A stretch of 64,000 bases of DNA from Armatimonadota bacterium (GTDB lineage: Bacteria; Armatimonadota; Zipacnadia; Zipacnadales; UBA11051): positions 25,023 through 89,022 of the forward strand of contig JABLXH010000033.1 of the NCBI GenBank assembly GCA_013178155.1, read 5' to 3'. The number at the start of each line of letters is the position of its first letter. Positions within the stretch are counted from its first letter, which is position 1. Positions 24,170 through 33,628 of this stretch are shown here, one piece after another. A program made the translations under genes and the position numbers. The notes under the pieces are model-generated. The model was not told the origin of the DNA, did not search any database, and saw nothing but the letters and a program-made list of their open reading frames with translations.

Positions 24170-27100
24170 ATGCGCCAGCTAGTCTGCCTTCCAGCCCTCC
24201 TCGTGTGCGGTGTGGCCGTGGCCGCGCCATTGTGCCAGGTGGTTGCGCCCGCCGAGGCCCCGCCGCTGGTGCGTCAGGCGGCGCAGGAGCTGTCGGCGTA
24301 CTTGTCGCGGTGGGGGGAAAGCGCAGTGCCGGTGACCACAGCGCCGCGTTCCGGCTTGCCGGCCATCGTTCTGCAGCTTGCGCCCGATGACCGGGCCCTC
24401 ACCGATGAGGCCTACGTCCTTTCGTCGTCCGGCAAAGGCACGGGCCTGCGGGTGACGGTGCAAGGGCGAACACCCCTGGGTGTGCTGCACGGTGCCTATC
24501 GGCTGCTGCGTGAGTACGGTTTCGGCTTCTACTTCGATGGTGATGCGGTGCCGCCACACCCACCGAGGACACTCGGCGTTGCGCCCGTGCGCGCGGCCCC
24601 GGTCTTCGCCATTCGGGGTAGCCTTCCGTGGTACAACTTCCTCAATAGCCCCACCACCTGGGACGACCAGGACTTCCGCTTCTTCGCCGACCAGATCATC
24701 CGCTCGGGGCAGAACTTCATTGGCTTTCACACCTATGACCACGAGCCCTTCGGGGCCTACGAGTACGATGGACGCGTCCTTGGCGGTGAGCCGCTGCAGA
24801 CAACCGAGAGCAGCGTCTGGGGCACATCGCCGCTGGCCGTGAATGACTTTGGCTTCGGCACGGGCCGCCTCTTTCCCGGCCGATTCTGGGGTAGCGATGT
24901 GGCTCGCCAACCTGGCACTCGCGAACAGCGCATCGAGGCCCAGAAGGCGCTGCTGGCGCGGGGACTGGCCTATGCCTCGGCCAGGGGCGTCAAGACCTGC
25001 CTGGGCTTCGAGGTGCACGGCGACCCGACAGACCCCGAGGAGCAGCGGCGATTCCGCGCCCGCTTCCTGCAGCTTCTGCGCGACTACCCGATGCTGGACT
25101 ACGTATGGCTTTGGCAGGGCGAGGCGCGCTCCATGGAGGGGACAAACCCGCCGCCGCTGCGCTCCCAGGGGGGGCGAGTCTACCGCGAATGGGACCACGC
25201 CTTCGCCTACACCGGCAGCCCGGCACGTCGCTGGGAAGGGATGCGGGTCGCCTACTACGGGCTTCTGGCGCAGCGACTGCTGGACAGCCAGGCGCCGGGT
25301 GTGAAGCTGGTGCTGTCAGGGTGGGGCGGCGACCAATGGCTGCACGTCTCCGACTACTTCCCCGCCTGGGATCAGGTCCTGGACAAACGCATCATCTTCG
25401 CGGCCCTGGACAACATCCGCGTCAGTCCCCAGGTGAGTCAGCACTACAAGCTCCCGCCCGACCGCGAACGGTGGGCCATCCCGTGGTACGAGTACGACGG
25501 TGACCAATGGTTCCCCCAGGCCAATGCAGCCATCTTCGCTCAGACCGTCCGCGACGCCCGCGAGAAGGGCTGTCAGGGCCTGCTGGCCATCCACTGGCGG
25601 ACCAAGGAAGTAGGCGAGTCCCAGGCTCTGGTGGCCGACTACGCCTGGCATCCGGAACGGACCCTCGAAGGCTTCTACGAGGACTATGGCACGCGACGCG
25701 TTGGCGCGAGCCAGGGCCGCGCCTTCGGGCGGGTCCTGCAGGAGCTCGATGCCCTGGGTTATCGCTGGCTGGGCGGCCCGGGACAGAGCGAGTGTGCTCC
25801 CTTCGCGTGGTGCCACGTGGACGACCCGGCGCGGGTCCGCAAGCTCGGCGAGCTGCGCCGGCGGTTGGTGGCCATCCGGAAGGCCCTCAAGCCGGCGCAG
25901 TGCCCCAGCGGCGCCGTCGGGCGAGTGGATGACATCATCGCCGCCCTGGACCGGGGGCTGCTCTTCAACGAGGTCGCCCGCACCATGGTTGCGGGAGGCC
26001 TGGTGGACCAGGCGCTGTCACTGCCGGCTACTGACCCCCAGCGTGCCGCGACGTGTGCCAGGCTTCTGGACGAGATGCCCCACGAGCAGTTCGCGCGGAT
26101 GCTGGACCTCTGGGCCCAGACCATCACCTCCCGGGGCGAGATGGGTGTCCTGGCGACCATCAACGGGAAGGCCTATGTGGACTACCGCGACAAGCTGCGA
26201 CGCTTGCAGGAGGCGGTCGGGGCCGAGGGCTCCCTCTCCCTCGCCCGCCAGACGCCGGCCCCGACGGGCATTGTCAGCGACTACCAGCAGACCAGTATCG
26301 CCGCCGGGACGTGTTTGGCGGTACGCTGTGCGGCCTTCGAGGGCCTGCGCCCGGCGCGCCGTGTGACTCTGCACTACCGTACGCCCGACATGGCCGAATG
26401 GACTGCGCTGCCGATGCGGCGACTGGAACGCTGTGTGTTTGAGACGACGATTCCGCCGGACGCTGTGCAGGCAGGGTGGGTAAGGTACACTATCGCCGCT
26501 GAAATGCGATCCGGCGAACTACAGTGGCCGCAACTGCGCGGCGAGCCCTACCGCCAGGTGACGGTCTTTCCGGCCGGGCAACTCGTGGCGCGTGCCAACG
26601 AGGTGTACACGGCGCCGCCGGCGCTGGCAGAGGGGTTGGCACTCAGCGCGCGGACAGGGCAGCCAGGCACGGTGCAGCTACGCTGGGAGGCGCCGGGCAT
26701 GGTCGAGGTGGAGGTGCAGCGCCGGGCGCCTGGAGCTGACTGGGTAGCTCTGGGCCGCACGCTGGACAACGTGTGGGAGGACGCCGCGCCACCGTCTTCC
26801 ACTGCGGAGTACCGGCTGGTATCATCAGACGGCCGCCGGCTCGCCGTCGTCACCGCCGACGGCGCTCGCCCCTTGCCACCAACCGCTCCCACGGGCCTCG
26901 CCGCCCGTCCGCGCGGCACGGCCGTCCGCCTCTCCTGGGGACCCGGTGACCTGTCGGTGGATCACTACACCGTCGAACGCGCCCTGAGCCCGGAAGGTCC
27001 GTTTGCCCCGGTTGATCCGGACCTGCGTGTCGCCCCCGAGGGCTTCAGCGGGCACAGTTTCGTGGACCGCCCCCGGCAGGCAGGCACCGTCTACTACCGC

Positions 27101-28297
27101 ATCGTGGCTCACGGAGGTCCCGGCACGTCGCCCGCCTATGGTACGCCGGTGGGGGTGCAAGCACTGGCGGAGATCCCGGCGCCGCTGCTTAGCGTGGACT
27201 TCGTCGGTGGGCACCCGAACGGGACGGTCGCGGGCCTGGAGTTCAGCGGGCCCTATGAACTGACCGAGTTGGACGGGCGAGGCATCCTGCGGACCCAGGG
27301 CGGCTTCACGCTCCCCTACTCTGACACCATAGCTGTCCGCGAGGCCTTCACGGTGGCCATTCGCTTCCGTCTCGGCGAGATGACGCCCATCCCGGTCCTG
27401 GTGAGCCAGGGGGCCTGGGAGGGCCCAGGGTACTTCGTGCAGCTCATGGGGCCGCAACTGCGCTTCTACGTCGGCGGGGCCGGGGTCCTCGACCGCCCGG
27501 TGAGCGTCAGGCCTGGTGAATGGCACACCGTCGTCTGCAGCTACGACGGGGCCTGTCTCGCCAGCTACCTGGACGGCGTCCTTCTTGGCGAGAAGGCGGC
27601 CGAGGGGCCCATGCAGCCTTCAGACGCTCACTTCACCGTCGGCCGCTACACGACCGTGGGGCCGGAGTGGACCTTCAAGGGCGACGTGGACTTCGTGCGT
27701 CTGTACGGCGCTGCCCTGGAACCGTGGATGGTCATGCGCAGCGACCCATCGCGCGAGGCTGTGGTGGACGTGGACTGGAGCACGGCCGAAGTGGCTGTAG
27801 GTGGTCTGCGAGTGGTGTGGCACCAGGAGCCGCGGGTGGAGGACACCGAGCGGGGCCCGGCAGCGGCGATGGCTGGTGGTCTCACGATCCCGTTTGGCGA
27901 CCTACTGGCTGTCGGCGACCGCCTGACCATCGAGACCAGTTTCCGCCTGGACAGCACCGAGGGCATGCCGGTGCTCGTCAATCAGGGCCTGTGGCCTGGC
28001 GAGGGCTACATGTTGCAGGTCCTGGGGCGGCGGCTGCGCTTCCACATCGGGGGCGTGGGTTCACTGGACTGCGGCCCGGAGCTGGAGCCGGGCCGCTGGT
28101 ACGCGGTGCGGTGCACTTACGACGGCGAGACCCTGCGCGCCTGGCTCGACGGCCAGCTGGTGGGTGAAATGCGCTCGGCCGCCGCCATGGTACCCTCGGT
28201 CCGCCCGCTACGCCTGGGCCGGTACGAACAGGAGGGTGCGGCCTATGTTATGCACGGTCTCCTGGGGCGGACGCGGATCCTGGGGGCGGTAGAGTAG
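24170..28297 (+). CDS. Large secreted DUF4838/GH67N-like protein with FnIII and two LamG-like domains
   Basis: The product is 1375 residues. Signal peptide 1-19; an alpha-glucuronidase N-terminal-like region to about 125 (VVAPAEAPPLVRQAAQELSA, then TPLGVLHGAYRLLREYGFGF); a DUF4838-type TIM-barrel-like region about 140-520 (FYEDYGTRRVG near its end); a helical part; an FnIII-like domain about 905-1015 (PTGLAARPRGTAVRLSW); and two concanavalin/LamG-like domains (about 1035-1185 and 1200-1370). The latter have matching elements IPVLVSQGAWEGPGYFVQLM and MPVLVNQGLWPGEGYMLQVL. The duplication is internal and clearly diverged. The family is probably glycan-active; no catalytic residue can be assigned. 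GAGGTG precedes the ATG. It ends 5 bases from a convergent gene. Confidence 0.75.
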   Translation: MRQLVCLPALLVCGVAVAAPLCQVVAPAEAPPLVRQAAQELSAYLSRWGESAVPVTTAPRSGLPAIVLQLAPDDRALTDEAYVLSSSGKGTGLRVTVQGRTPLGVLHGAYRLLREYGFGFYFDGDAVPPHPPRTLGVAPVRAAPVFAIRGSLPWYNFLNSPTTWDDQDFRFFADQIIRSGQNFIGFHTYDHEPFGAYEYDGRVLGGEPLQTTESSVWGTSPLAVNDFGFGTGRLFPGRFWGSDVARQPGTREQRIEAQKALLARGLAYASARGVKTCLGFEVHGDPTDPEEQRRFRARFLQLLRDYPMLDYVWLWQGEARSMEGTNPPPLRSQGGRVYREWDHAFAYTGSPARRWEGMRVAYYGLLAQRLLDSQAPGVKLVLSGWGGDQWLHVSDYFPAWDQVLDKRIIFAALDNIRVSPQVSQHYKLPPDRERWAIPWYEYDGDQWFPQANAAIFAQTVRDAREKGCQGLLAIHWRTKEVGESQALVADYAWHPERTLEGFYEDYGTRRVGASQGRAFGRVLQELDALGYRWLGGPGQSECAPFAWCHVDDPARVRKLGELRRRLVAIRKALKPAQCPSGAVGRVDDIIAALDRGLLFNEVARTMVAGGLVDQALSLPATDPQRAATCARLLDEMPHEQFARMLDLWAQTITSRGEMGVLATINGKAYVDYRDKLRRLQEAVGAEGSLSLARQTPAPTGIVSDYQQTSIAAGTCLAVRCAAFEGLRPARRVTLHYRTPDMAEWTALPMRRLERCVFETTIPPDAVQAGWVRYTIAAEMRSGELQWPQLRGEPYRQVTVFPAGQLVARANEVYTAPPALAEGLALSARTGQPGTVQLRWEAPGMVEVEVQRRAPGADWVALGRTLDNVWEDAAPPSSTAEYRLVSSDGRRLAVVTADGARPLPPTAPTGLAARPRGTAVRLSWGPGDLSVDHYTVERALSPEGPFAPVDPDLRVAPEGFSGHSFVDRPRQAGTVYYRIVAHGGPGTSPAYGTPVGVQALAEIPAPLLSVDFVGGHPNGTVAGLEFSGPYELTELDGRGILRTQGGFTLPYSDTIAVREAFTVAIRFRLGEMTPIPVLVSQGAWEGPGYFVQLMGPQLRFYVGGAGVLDRPVSVRPGEWHTVVCSYDGACLASYLDGVLLGEKAAEGPMQPSDAHFTVGRYTTVGPEWTFKGDVDFVRLYGAALEPWMVMRSDPSREAVVDVDWSTAEVAVGGLRVVWHQEPRVEDTERGPAAAMAGGLTIPFGDLLAVGDRLTIETSFRLDSTEGMPVLVNQGLWPGEGYMLQVLGRRLRFHIGGVGSLDCGPELEPGRWYAVRCTYDGETLRAWLDGQLVGEMRSAAAMVPSVRPLRLGRYEQEGAAYVMHGLLGRTRILGAVE

Positions 28298-28302
28298 GCG
28301 GT

Positions 28303-28866
28303 TCAGGGCGTCGCCCCGGTCGCTTCCACCTGGGCGTGGACGCGCACCGCGCCCGGAACGACCTCTACGCCCAGCAGTTGCAGGTCGTTACGATCGAGGG
28401 CCTGGTTGATAGGGCCGGTGATAGTGTCGGCGATACCCCGGTGGAAGCAGGTGGGCAGGGGGATGCCGCTGGCCCGGACGCGACGCACGACGAGCCGTAG
28501 CCGCCCCCGGACGATCTGCGGGGCCAGGCCCACGCTGACCCGCGAGGCGATGAACAGCACCTGCTTGCGGGCGCTGAACTCGACGAGGCCATTGCGGAAG
28601 CTGACCCGCGGGTCGGCGAAGTCAGGGGGAATGCCCAACTCGCGGGGATGGGCCTGCAGGTAGGCGTTGAGGTTGGTCTCGGCGATCTCAATGGTGACGC
28701 GGGGCTGCAGCGCCCGGAACAACTGGGTCATGGCCTCGGCATCAATCGCCGGAGCTTGGGCCTCCGCCCCTCTAACCAGAACCGCCCCCAGCAGCAGGCC
28801 CAAGGCGGTCGCGAACCTGAGCGCGGCGCCACGCGGGTCGTTGTTGTAGTGGATGCGTTTTGCCAT
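28303..28866 (-). CDS. Secreted protein, possibly DUF2993/LmeA-like
   Basis: The product is 187 residues with a hydrophobic N-terminal signal (ALRFATALGLLLGAVLVRGAEA). The mature part has the rhythm of DUF2993/LmeA-like lipid-binding proteins: VTIEIAETNLNAYLQAHP, VSFRNGLVEFSAR, a repeated beta pattern, and GPINQALDRNDLQLLGVEVV near the end. Such proteins are envelope-located. The match is by pattern only. It stands alone, convergent with the DUF4838 gene and divergent from the propeller gene at 29017. Confidence 0.45.
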   Translation of the reverse strand: MAKRIHYNNDPRGAALRFATALGLLLGAVLVRGAEAQAPAIDAEAMTQLFRALQPRVTIEIAETNLNAYLQAHPRELGIPPDFADPRVSFRNGLVEFSARKQVLFIASRVSVGLAPQIVRGRLRLVVRRVRASGIPLPTCFHRGIADTITGPINQALDRNDLQLLGVEVVPGAVRVHAQVEATGATP

Positions 28867-28934
28867 GGCGTCTTCTTCCCGTCCGAAGAGAAGGTTCCTG
28901 CTGGGGAGGTCCCAAAACCGAAGAAGGTCTATCT

Positions 28935-28972
28935 AACAGGCACAGGGAAGCCTGTTGCCAGACGCGGTCTGG
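28935..28972. other. Two inverted repeats in the 28867-29016 divergent gap
   Basis: aacaggc (28935-28941) and gcctgtt (28950-28956) form a perfect 7-bp dyad. A second dyad, ccaga/tctgg (28958-28962 and 28968-28972), follows. They lie between divergent genes and may be operators or leader hairpins. No clear promoter could be placed. Confidence 0.35.
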
Positions 28973-29016
28973 TGATGGGGCCGCGTCTCCTGCTGTGCCG
29001 TGGAGGAGTGTATCCT

Positions 29017-30081
29017 GTGTCGTCGTCGCGTAAGGTTTTGCTGGTCGTTCTGCTGGTCCTGGTTGCGGTGCTGGTCGTCAGCCGCCGCCACGACCGCCTG
29101 GTGGCGCCGGTGCAGGGTCAGGTTACCCGTACCGCCGCCGGCCCGGGTGGGCTCTACTGGATCGAGCGCAAAGCCGACGGATCCCAGGCGGCGCTCTGGC
29201 GGGCGACAGGCCTGGGCCGGCCGGGCGAGCAGTTGGCGACGGCTCCGGACATCCGTGACCTGGCTGTCGCCGAGCGCGAAGTCTACTTCCTGACTGAAGA
29301 GGGTGGGCCGGGCTCCGGGCGATTGGCGCGGGTCGGTGCCGGCGGCGCGCCGCAGGTCCTGGCCGACGGCCTCAAGGCCCCGCAGGGGCTGCTCGTCACC
29401 ACTGACAGCGTGTATTGGGCGGAGACGCGGCCGGCAGCGGTGCCGGGCATCGCCTGCGTGCCAGTGCTGCAGCCGCTGAGTCTCATCTATGCTGCGGACC
29501 GGGCGCTGCAGTCGCGGCGGCTTCTGGTGGTGGCCGAAAACGCCGAGACCCACTTCGGCGGCAAGTTGCTGGGGGAGCGTGACGGCCAGTTGTACTGGGT
29601 GCAGCAGTTCGGCCAGCAGTACAACCGGGCGGTCACGACGGTCTCGCGGCTGCCGGTGCAGGGGGGCGACCCGGAGGAGCTGGTGCGCGTGCTGGGTAGC
29701 CAGGACGCGGCCCTTGGGCGCTCCGTGCTTTACTGGACTGCACCTTCCGAGGAGCGCATGCCCCCCGAGTCAGCCCGCACCGTATACCGGCGAGCGCTGG
29801 CCGGTGGCGAGCCGGAGAAGCTCACGGACTGGATGGCGCTGCGCGGCGTCCTGCTGGTGCTGGGTGACAGGCCGCTTTACTGCGATGACCGCGTCGTTTG
29901 GCGCGTGCCCGACCACCTGGCTGAGCCGGTGCCGCTGGCCAGTCTCCGGGTAGAGCCAGCGACCGTCTCCATGGCGCACGGGACCCTTTACGGCTACCGC
30001 ATGGACGAGAAACTGCGGCACGTGGTACGCTGCCCCCTGACCCTGGCGGCGCGGCTGCGAGGGCTCCTGCGACTGATCTAG
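29017..30081 (+). CDS. Membrane-anchored beta-propeller-like protein
   Basis: The product is 354 residues from the GTG at 29017, chosen because GGAGGA lies 8 bases upstream and a short basic start leads into a membrane segment (VLLVVLLVLVAVLVV). The rest shows repeated propeller-like strands such as GPGGLYWIERKADGSQAALW, DLAVAEREVYFLTEE and GLLVTTDSVYWAE, so an extracytoplasmic beta-propeller of the NHL/DUF5050 kind is likely. No catalytic motif is seen. It precedes a second anchored propeller and an ABC-2 exporter and may be a partner of that system. Confidence 0.6.
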   Translation: MSSSRKVLLVVLLVLVAVLVVSRRHDRLVAPVQGQVTRTAAGPGGLYWIERKADGSQAALWRATGLGRPGEQLATAPDIRDLAVAEREVYFLTEEGGPGSGRLARVGAGGAPQVLADGLKAPQGLLVTTDSVYWAETRPAAVPGIACVPVLQPLSLIYAADRALQSRRLLVVAENAETHFGGKLLGERDGQLYWVQQFGQQYNRAVTTVSRLPVQGGDPEELVRVLGSQDAALGRSVLYWTAPSEERMPPESARTVYRRALAGGEPEKLTDWMALRGVLLVLGDRPLYCDDRVVWRVPDHLAEPVPLASLRVEPATVSMAHGTLYGYRMDEKLRHVVRCPLTLAARLRGLLRLI

Positions 30082-30106
30082 GAACACATCGGGGCGTTGG
30101 TGACGA

Positions 30107-31237
30107 GTGAAATCGCGAATCTCGCCGGGTGTGGCGGCTCTGGTTGTGGTGATTGCCTGCAGTACGGTGCTGGTGGCCTACTGGCGCGGGCTGGTGCGTC
30201 AGGGCAAGAAGACCGAGATGGCCAAGATGAAGGGCGGTGGCTCCATGCCGCCCCCGCCGCTGACCGGCCTCTCGACGGTAGATGTCACGACCCTGGCCGG
30301 CAATGGGGAAGCAGGTCTGCAAGATGGGAAGGGTAGCGCCGCCCGTTTCGACGGCCCCAGTGCCGTGGCGGCGGGGCCCGGCGGCGTGGTCTATGTCTGC
30401 GACAGTCGCAACCACCGTCTCCGGCAGGTGACAGCGGCCGGGGAGGTCACCACTGTGGCGGGTACCGGTCCCCACGGTTCGGTTGTGGGCGGCTTCCAGG
30501 ATGGCCCGGCGGCTGCCGCACGTCTCTGGAACCCCTCCGGGATTGTGGCCCTGCCCAATGGTACTCTCTACTTCACCGACACGGGCAACCACCGGGTCCG
30601 CTTTCTGAAGGCGGGGCAGGTGGGTACGCTCGCCGGAGGCGACACGCCGAAGGACGAGGCAGGCATCCCGACGGGCGGCTTTGCCGATGGCAAGGGGCCC
30701 GCAGCCCGCTTTCGGTTCCCCACCGGCCTCTGCCGCAGCCCTGAGGGGAGTCTCCTGGTGGTTGACACGGCCAACCGGAAGCTGCGGAAGGTGACGCTTC
30801 AGGGTGCTGTGAGCACGGTGGCTGACCTGGGAGCTGCAGGTGCCCACGCGCCCTTCGGAGTCACTGTGGGGCCCGATGGCGTCTACGTCACCGACCCGGG
30901 CTCGGCGCGGGTCTTTGTCGTGCGGGGGACCGCGGTGTCGGTCGTTGCCGATACCCCTGCAGGGCCGACCTGGAAGCTACCCACAGGCATCGCTTTCGGC
31001 ACGCAGTTGTACTTGGCGGATGCCGGAGCCCACTGCCTGCTGACGAAGCAACAGGGCGCGCCTGTCCTGCTGGCGGGTGTGGTGCCGGTGCAGGCGCCCT
31101 GGGCCACCTTCATTGACGGCGCGGGTGACAAGTGTGGGTTTGCCTGCCCCTCGGCATTGGCTCTGAGCCCGGACAACAGCGCCCTCTATGTCGCGGACTA
31201 TGGCAACTGCGCCATTCGCGTGGTGCGCTGGCGCTAG
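30107..31237 (+). CDS. Membrane-anchored NHL-repeat beta-propeller protein
   Basis: The product is 376 residues: an N-terminal membrane anchor (VAALVVVIACSTVLVAYW), a Lys/Gly/Pro-rich linker, and about six NHL repeats. Typical repeats are GPGGVVYVCDSRNHRLRQV, LPNGTLYFTDTGNHRVRFL, LVVDTANRKLRKV and ALYVADYGNCAIRVV, alternating with TTLAGNGEAGLQDGKGSAAR-type linkers. NHL propellers usually bind proteins or ligands. The GTG start at 30107 has only a weak ribosome site, so the N-terminus is less certain. It lies 25 bases after the previous propeller gene. Confidence 0.8.
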   Translation: MKSRISPGVAALVVVIACSTVLVAYWRGLVRQGKKTEMAKMKGGGSMPPPPLTGLSTVDVTTLAGNGEAGLQDGKGSAARFDGPSAVAAGPGGVVYVCDSRNHRLRQVTAAGEVTTVAGTGPHGSVVGGFQDGPAAAARLWNPSGIVALPNGTLYFTDTGNHRVRFLKAGQVGTLAGGDTPKDEAGIPTGGFADGKGPAARFRFPTGLCRSPEGSLLVVDTANRKLRKVTLQGAVSTVADLGAAGAHAPFGVTVGPDGVYVTDPGSARVFVVRGTAVSVVADTPAGPTWKLPTGIAFGTQLYLADAGAHCLLTKQQGAPVLLAGVVPVQAPWATFIDGAGDKCGFACPSALALSPDNSALYVADYGNCAIRVVRWR

Positions 31238-31306
31238 CCCCGTTAGCACGTCAGTCTCTGACGCGCCGGCGGCTGCTCACAACCGGAACTGCGGGAGGGA
31301 TTCCCT

Positions 31307-32206
31307 CTGCGAATCGAGATTGATGGGTTGTCCAAGACCTACGAAGGCGGCGTGCAGGCGCTCAAGCCCCTCACCATGGAGTTCGGCGACGGGGTCTTCG
31401 CCCTCCTGGGACCCAACGGGTCCGGGAAGACGACTTTCATGCGCATGCTCGCCACCCTCCTGGAACCAACTTCAGGTACCGCGCGTGTGGACGGCTTCGA
31501 CATCCAGCGCGACCGGCCGCAGATCCGCCGCCTGCTGGGCTACCTGCCCCAGGACTTTGGCTTCTACCCCGGATTGACCGTCACCGAGCAACTGGACTAC
31601 CTGGCCCTACTCAGCGACATCCGCGATCCGCGAGTGCGCCGGGACGCGGTGGACCGTGTACTGACCCAGGTCAACATGCAGGATTTCCGCGAGCGCCCGG
31701 TGGACAAGCTTTCAGGCGGGATGAAGCAGCGGGTCGGCATCGCTGCGGCGCTACTCGGGTCGCCGCAACTCCTGATCATTGATGAGCCGACCTCGGGCCT
31801 GGACCCGGAGGAGCGCATTCGCATCCGCAGCCTGCTGGCCGAACTGGGTCACGACCGCGTCATCATCATCTCCACTCACATCGTGGCTGATGTGGAGGCG
31901 ACCGCCGATCAACTGGTCATCCTGTGGCTGGGTGAGCTGCTGCTGAAGGACACGGTGGAGGGGCTGATCGAGAAGACCCGCGGGCGCGTGTGGTCTGTTG
32001 ACGTGGAGGTCGAGGAGATCCCCCGCCTGAAGCAGGCGTATACCTTCACCGGCGTGTTCCGTGCCTCCCGCGGCATTCAGGTCCGGGTGATCGCCGATGC
32101 GGTGGACCATCCGCGGGCGGTAGCTGTTGAGCCCACCTTGGAGGATGCCTACATCGGCACCATCGAGGCCGCTCGGGCGCGGGCGGGAGTCGAAGCTCTG
32201 GTCTAG
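31307..32206 (+). CDS. ABC-2-type exporter ATP-binding protein, probable CTG start
   Basis: This is a 299-residue ATPase. Motifs: Walker A GPNGSGKTT, LLGYLPQDFGFYPGLTVTEQ around the Q-loop, signature LSGGMKQRVGIAAALLG, Walker B LLIIDEPTSGLDPEE and switch IISTHIVADVE. The family normally begins about 10 residues before SKTYEGG, and LRIEIDGLSKTYEG fits this. The codon there is CTG (31307), placed 6 bases after GGGAGGGA (31293-31300). A TTG at 31328 is the alternative but would remove the first beta-strand. It drives the two membrane subunits encoded next. Confidence 0.85.
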   Translation: MRIEIDGLSKTYEGGVQALKPLTMEFGDGVFALLGPNGSGKTTFMRMLATLLEPTSGTARVDGFDIQRDRPQIRRLLGYLPQDFGFYPGLTVTEQLDYLALLSDIRDPRVRRDAVDRVLTQVNMQDFRERPVDKLSGGMKQRVGIAAALLGSPQLLIIDEPTSGLDPEERIRIRSLLAELGHDRVIIISTHIVADVEATADQLVILWLGELLLKDTVEGLIEKTRGRVWSVDVEVEEIPRLKQAYTFTGVFRASRGIQVRVIADAVDHPRAVAVEPTLEDAYIGTIEAARARAGVEALV

Positions 32207-32257
32207 CCCGCCACAGGGCGCTCGGTCCAGAGCCTGTCTCACTATGAGGAACCAAGG

Positions 32258-33628
32258 ATGGTTGTTGACTCGGACACCCTAGTCCCGGCCCCGGCCTGGC
32301 GCAAAGTGGCGCCGGCGTGGGACGCCATCTCGCGGCTATGGCTCGTGCTGCTGCGCTACGAAGTTCTGCTAGCCTGGCGCAGCCGGCTGGGCATGGTCGT
32401 GCTGGTGGTCTGTTGCCTGGCCGGTGTGCTCGCTGGCGCCAGTGCCGGCCTGGGCCCGGCCCCGGCCGCCTACCGGGCCTGGCGACTGGGTAGCCTGCTG
32501 CTAAGCTTCCTGGCTCTGCCTCTGATGGCTCTTGCCGCCCGACGAGATGACCTCACCCGCGCTGGCGACGGGGTTGAGTCACGTCCTCAGCCGGTGGGGG
32601 GGCGCATGCTGGTGCGTCTCGCCGGCAGTGTGCTGTTCATCTTCGCTGTGTACGCCGCGATGGTTGTTGCGACCTGGCTGTCGCAACTGGTGTTTGGCGG
32701 CAAGCTGCCCGAGGGGTCGGGCCCGCGGTTCAGCCTGCTGGCACCGGCCCATGCTTTCGTCTACGGGTTGGTTCCGCTGCTTTTCGTCGCCACTCTCGCC
32801 TTCTTCGTGAGTTCCCTCTCACCCAATCCTCTGGCTGTCGCGATAGTCGGTGTCTACTGGATCCTGGTCCTGGTGGGTCGTGACTACGTGTCGCGTGTCT
32901 TTGACTTCTCCCTGACGCAAAACGCCTGGCCCTACTTCCTGCTCAGCCTTGGCCTGGCGTTGCTGGTGACACAACTCGTCCGCTGGCGCAGCCGCGAGGC
33001 GGGCCTCTGGCAACCACACCTGGGGTTGCCGGCAATCCTGTTGCTTCTGGCCGGAGTCCAGATGGCTCACGGACTCGTCCAGAGACGCCACGACCCGCCG
33101 TTCCATTTGCACCCGGTCGCGGTTTCCATGGGTGGGCAGAACGTTCGCGAGGATCTCATGCCGGGGTTCTGGCTGCCAGACCAATGGGGGCGTCGCACCG
33201 GTCTGCACGACCTGGCCGGTGGGCCCTATCTGGTGGGGTTCTGGTCGCCGAACGAACGCGACTCGCTGGCCCTGCTGCCTAGCTTCCAGCGTTTGCACGC
33301 TCGGTACGCTGACCGCGGCTTGCGCGTGATCGCTATCTGTCTGGCCGACGACTGGTCCATCGCCCGTCGCTTTGCGCGGGAGCAGGGCTACAGCTTCCTG
33401 ATGCTGGCGGACACCAACACCCACTGGGCAGCGACTGTTGAGCACAGCTCCCCGCTTGCTGAAGCCTACGAGGTCAGCTCACTGCCCGCCGTGTACCTGG
33501 CAGACCGCCAGCGGCGGCTACGCCTGAAGGCAAGAGCGGTCTTTGGAAGCTCGGGTTGGGAGGATGTGAACAGGGCCGTCGAGAGCCTGTTGTCGGAGGC
33601 GGGCCAGGGAGGGGTCGCTGATGGCTGA
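32258..33628 (+). CDS. ABC-2 type permease fused to a thioredoxin-like domain without cysteines
   Basis: The product is 456 residues. Residues about 25-270 hold six or so membrane segments of an ABC-2 permease. Residues about 300-448 read as a TlpA/AhpC-type thioredoxin fold: FWLPDQWGRRTGLHDLAGGP, LVGFWSPNERDSLALLPSF, RVIAICLADDWSIARRFARE and the cis-proline loop SSLPAVYLADR. The redox cysteines (usually WCPPC) are replaced by SPNERD (330-335), so it cannot do thiol exchange and may instead be a binding module. Topology should place this domain outside the cytoplasm. Its end overlaps the next permease gene by 8 bases. Such a fusion is uncommon. Confidence 0.72.
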   Translation: MVVDSDTLVPAPAWRKVAPAWDAISRLWLVLLRYEVLLAWRSRLGMVVLVVCCLAGVLAGASAGLGPAPAAYRAWRLGSLLLSFLALPLMALAARRDDLTRAGDGVESRPQPVGGRMLVRLAGSVLFIFAVYAAMVVATWLSQLVFGGKLPEGSGPRFSLLAPAHAFVYGLVPLLFVATLAFFVSSLSPNPLAVAIVGVYWILVLVGRDYVSRVFDFSLTQNAWPYFLLSLGLALLVTQLVRWRSREAGLWQPHLGLPAILLLLAGVQMAHGLVQRRHDPPFHLHPVAVSMGGQNVREDLMPGFWLPDQWGRRTGLHDLAGGPYLVGFWSPNERDSLALLPSFQRLHARYADRGLRVIAICLADDWSIARRFAREQGYSFLMLADTNTHWAATVEHSSPLAEAYEVSSLPAVYLADRQRRLRLKARAVFGSSGWEDVNRAVESLLSEAGQGGVADG

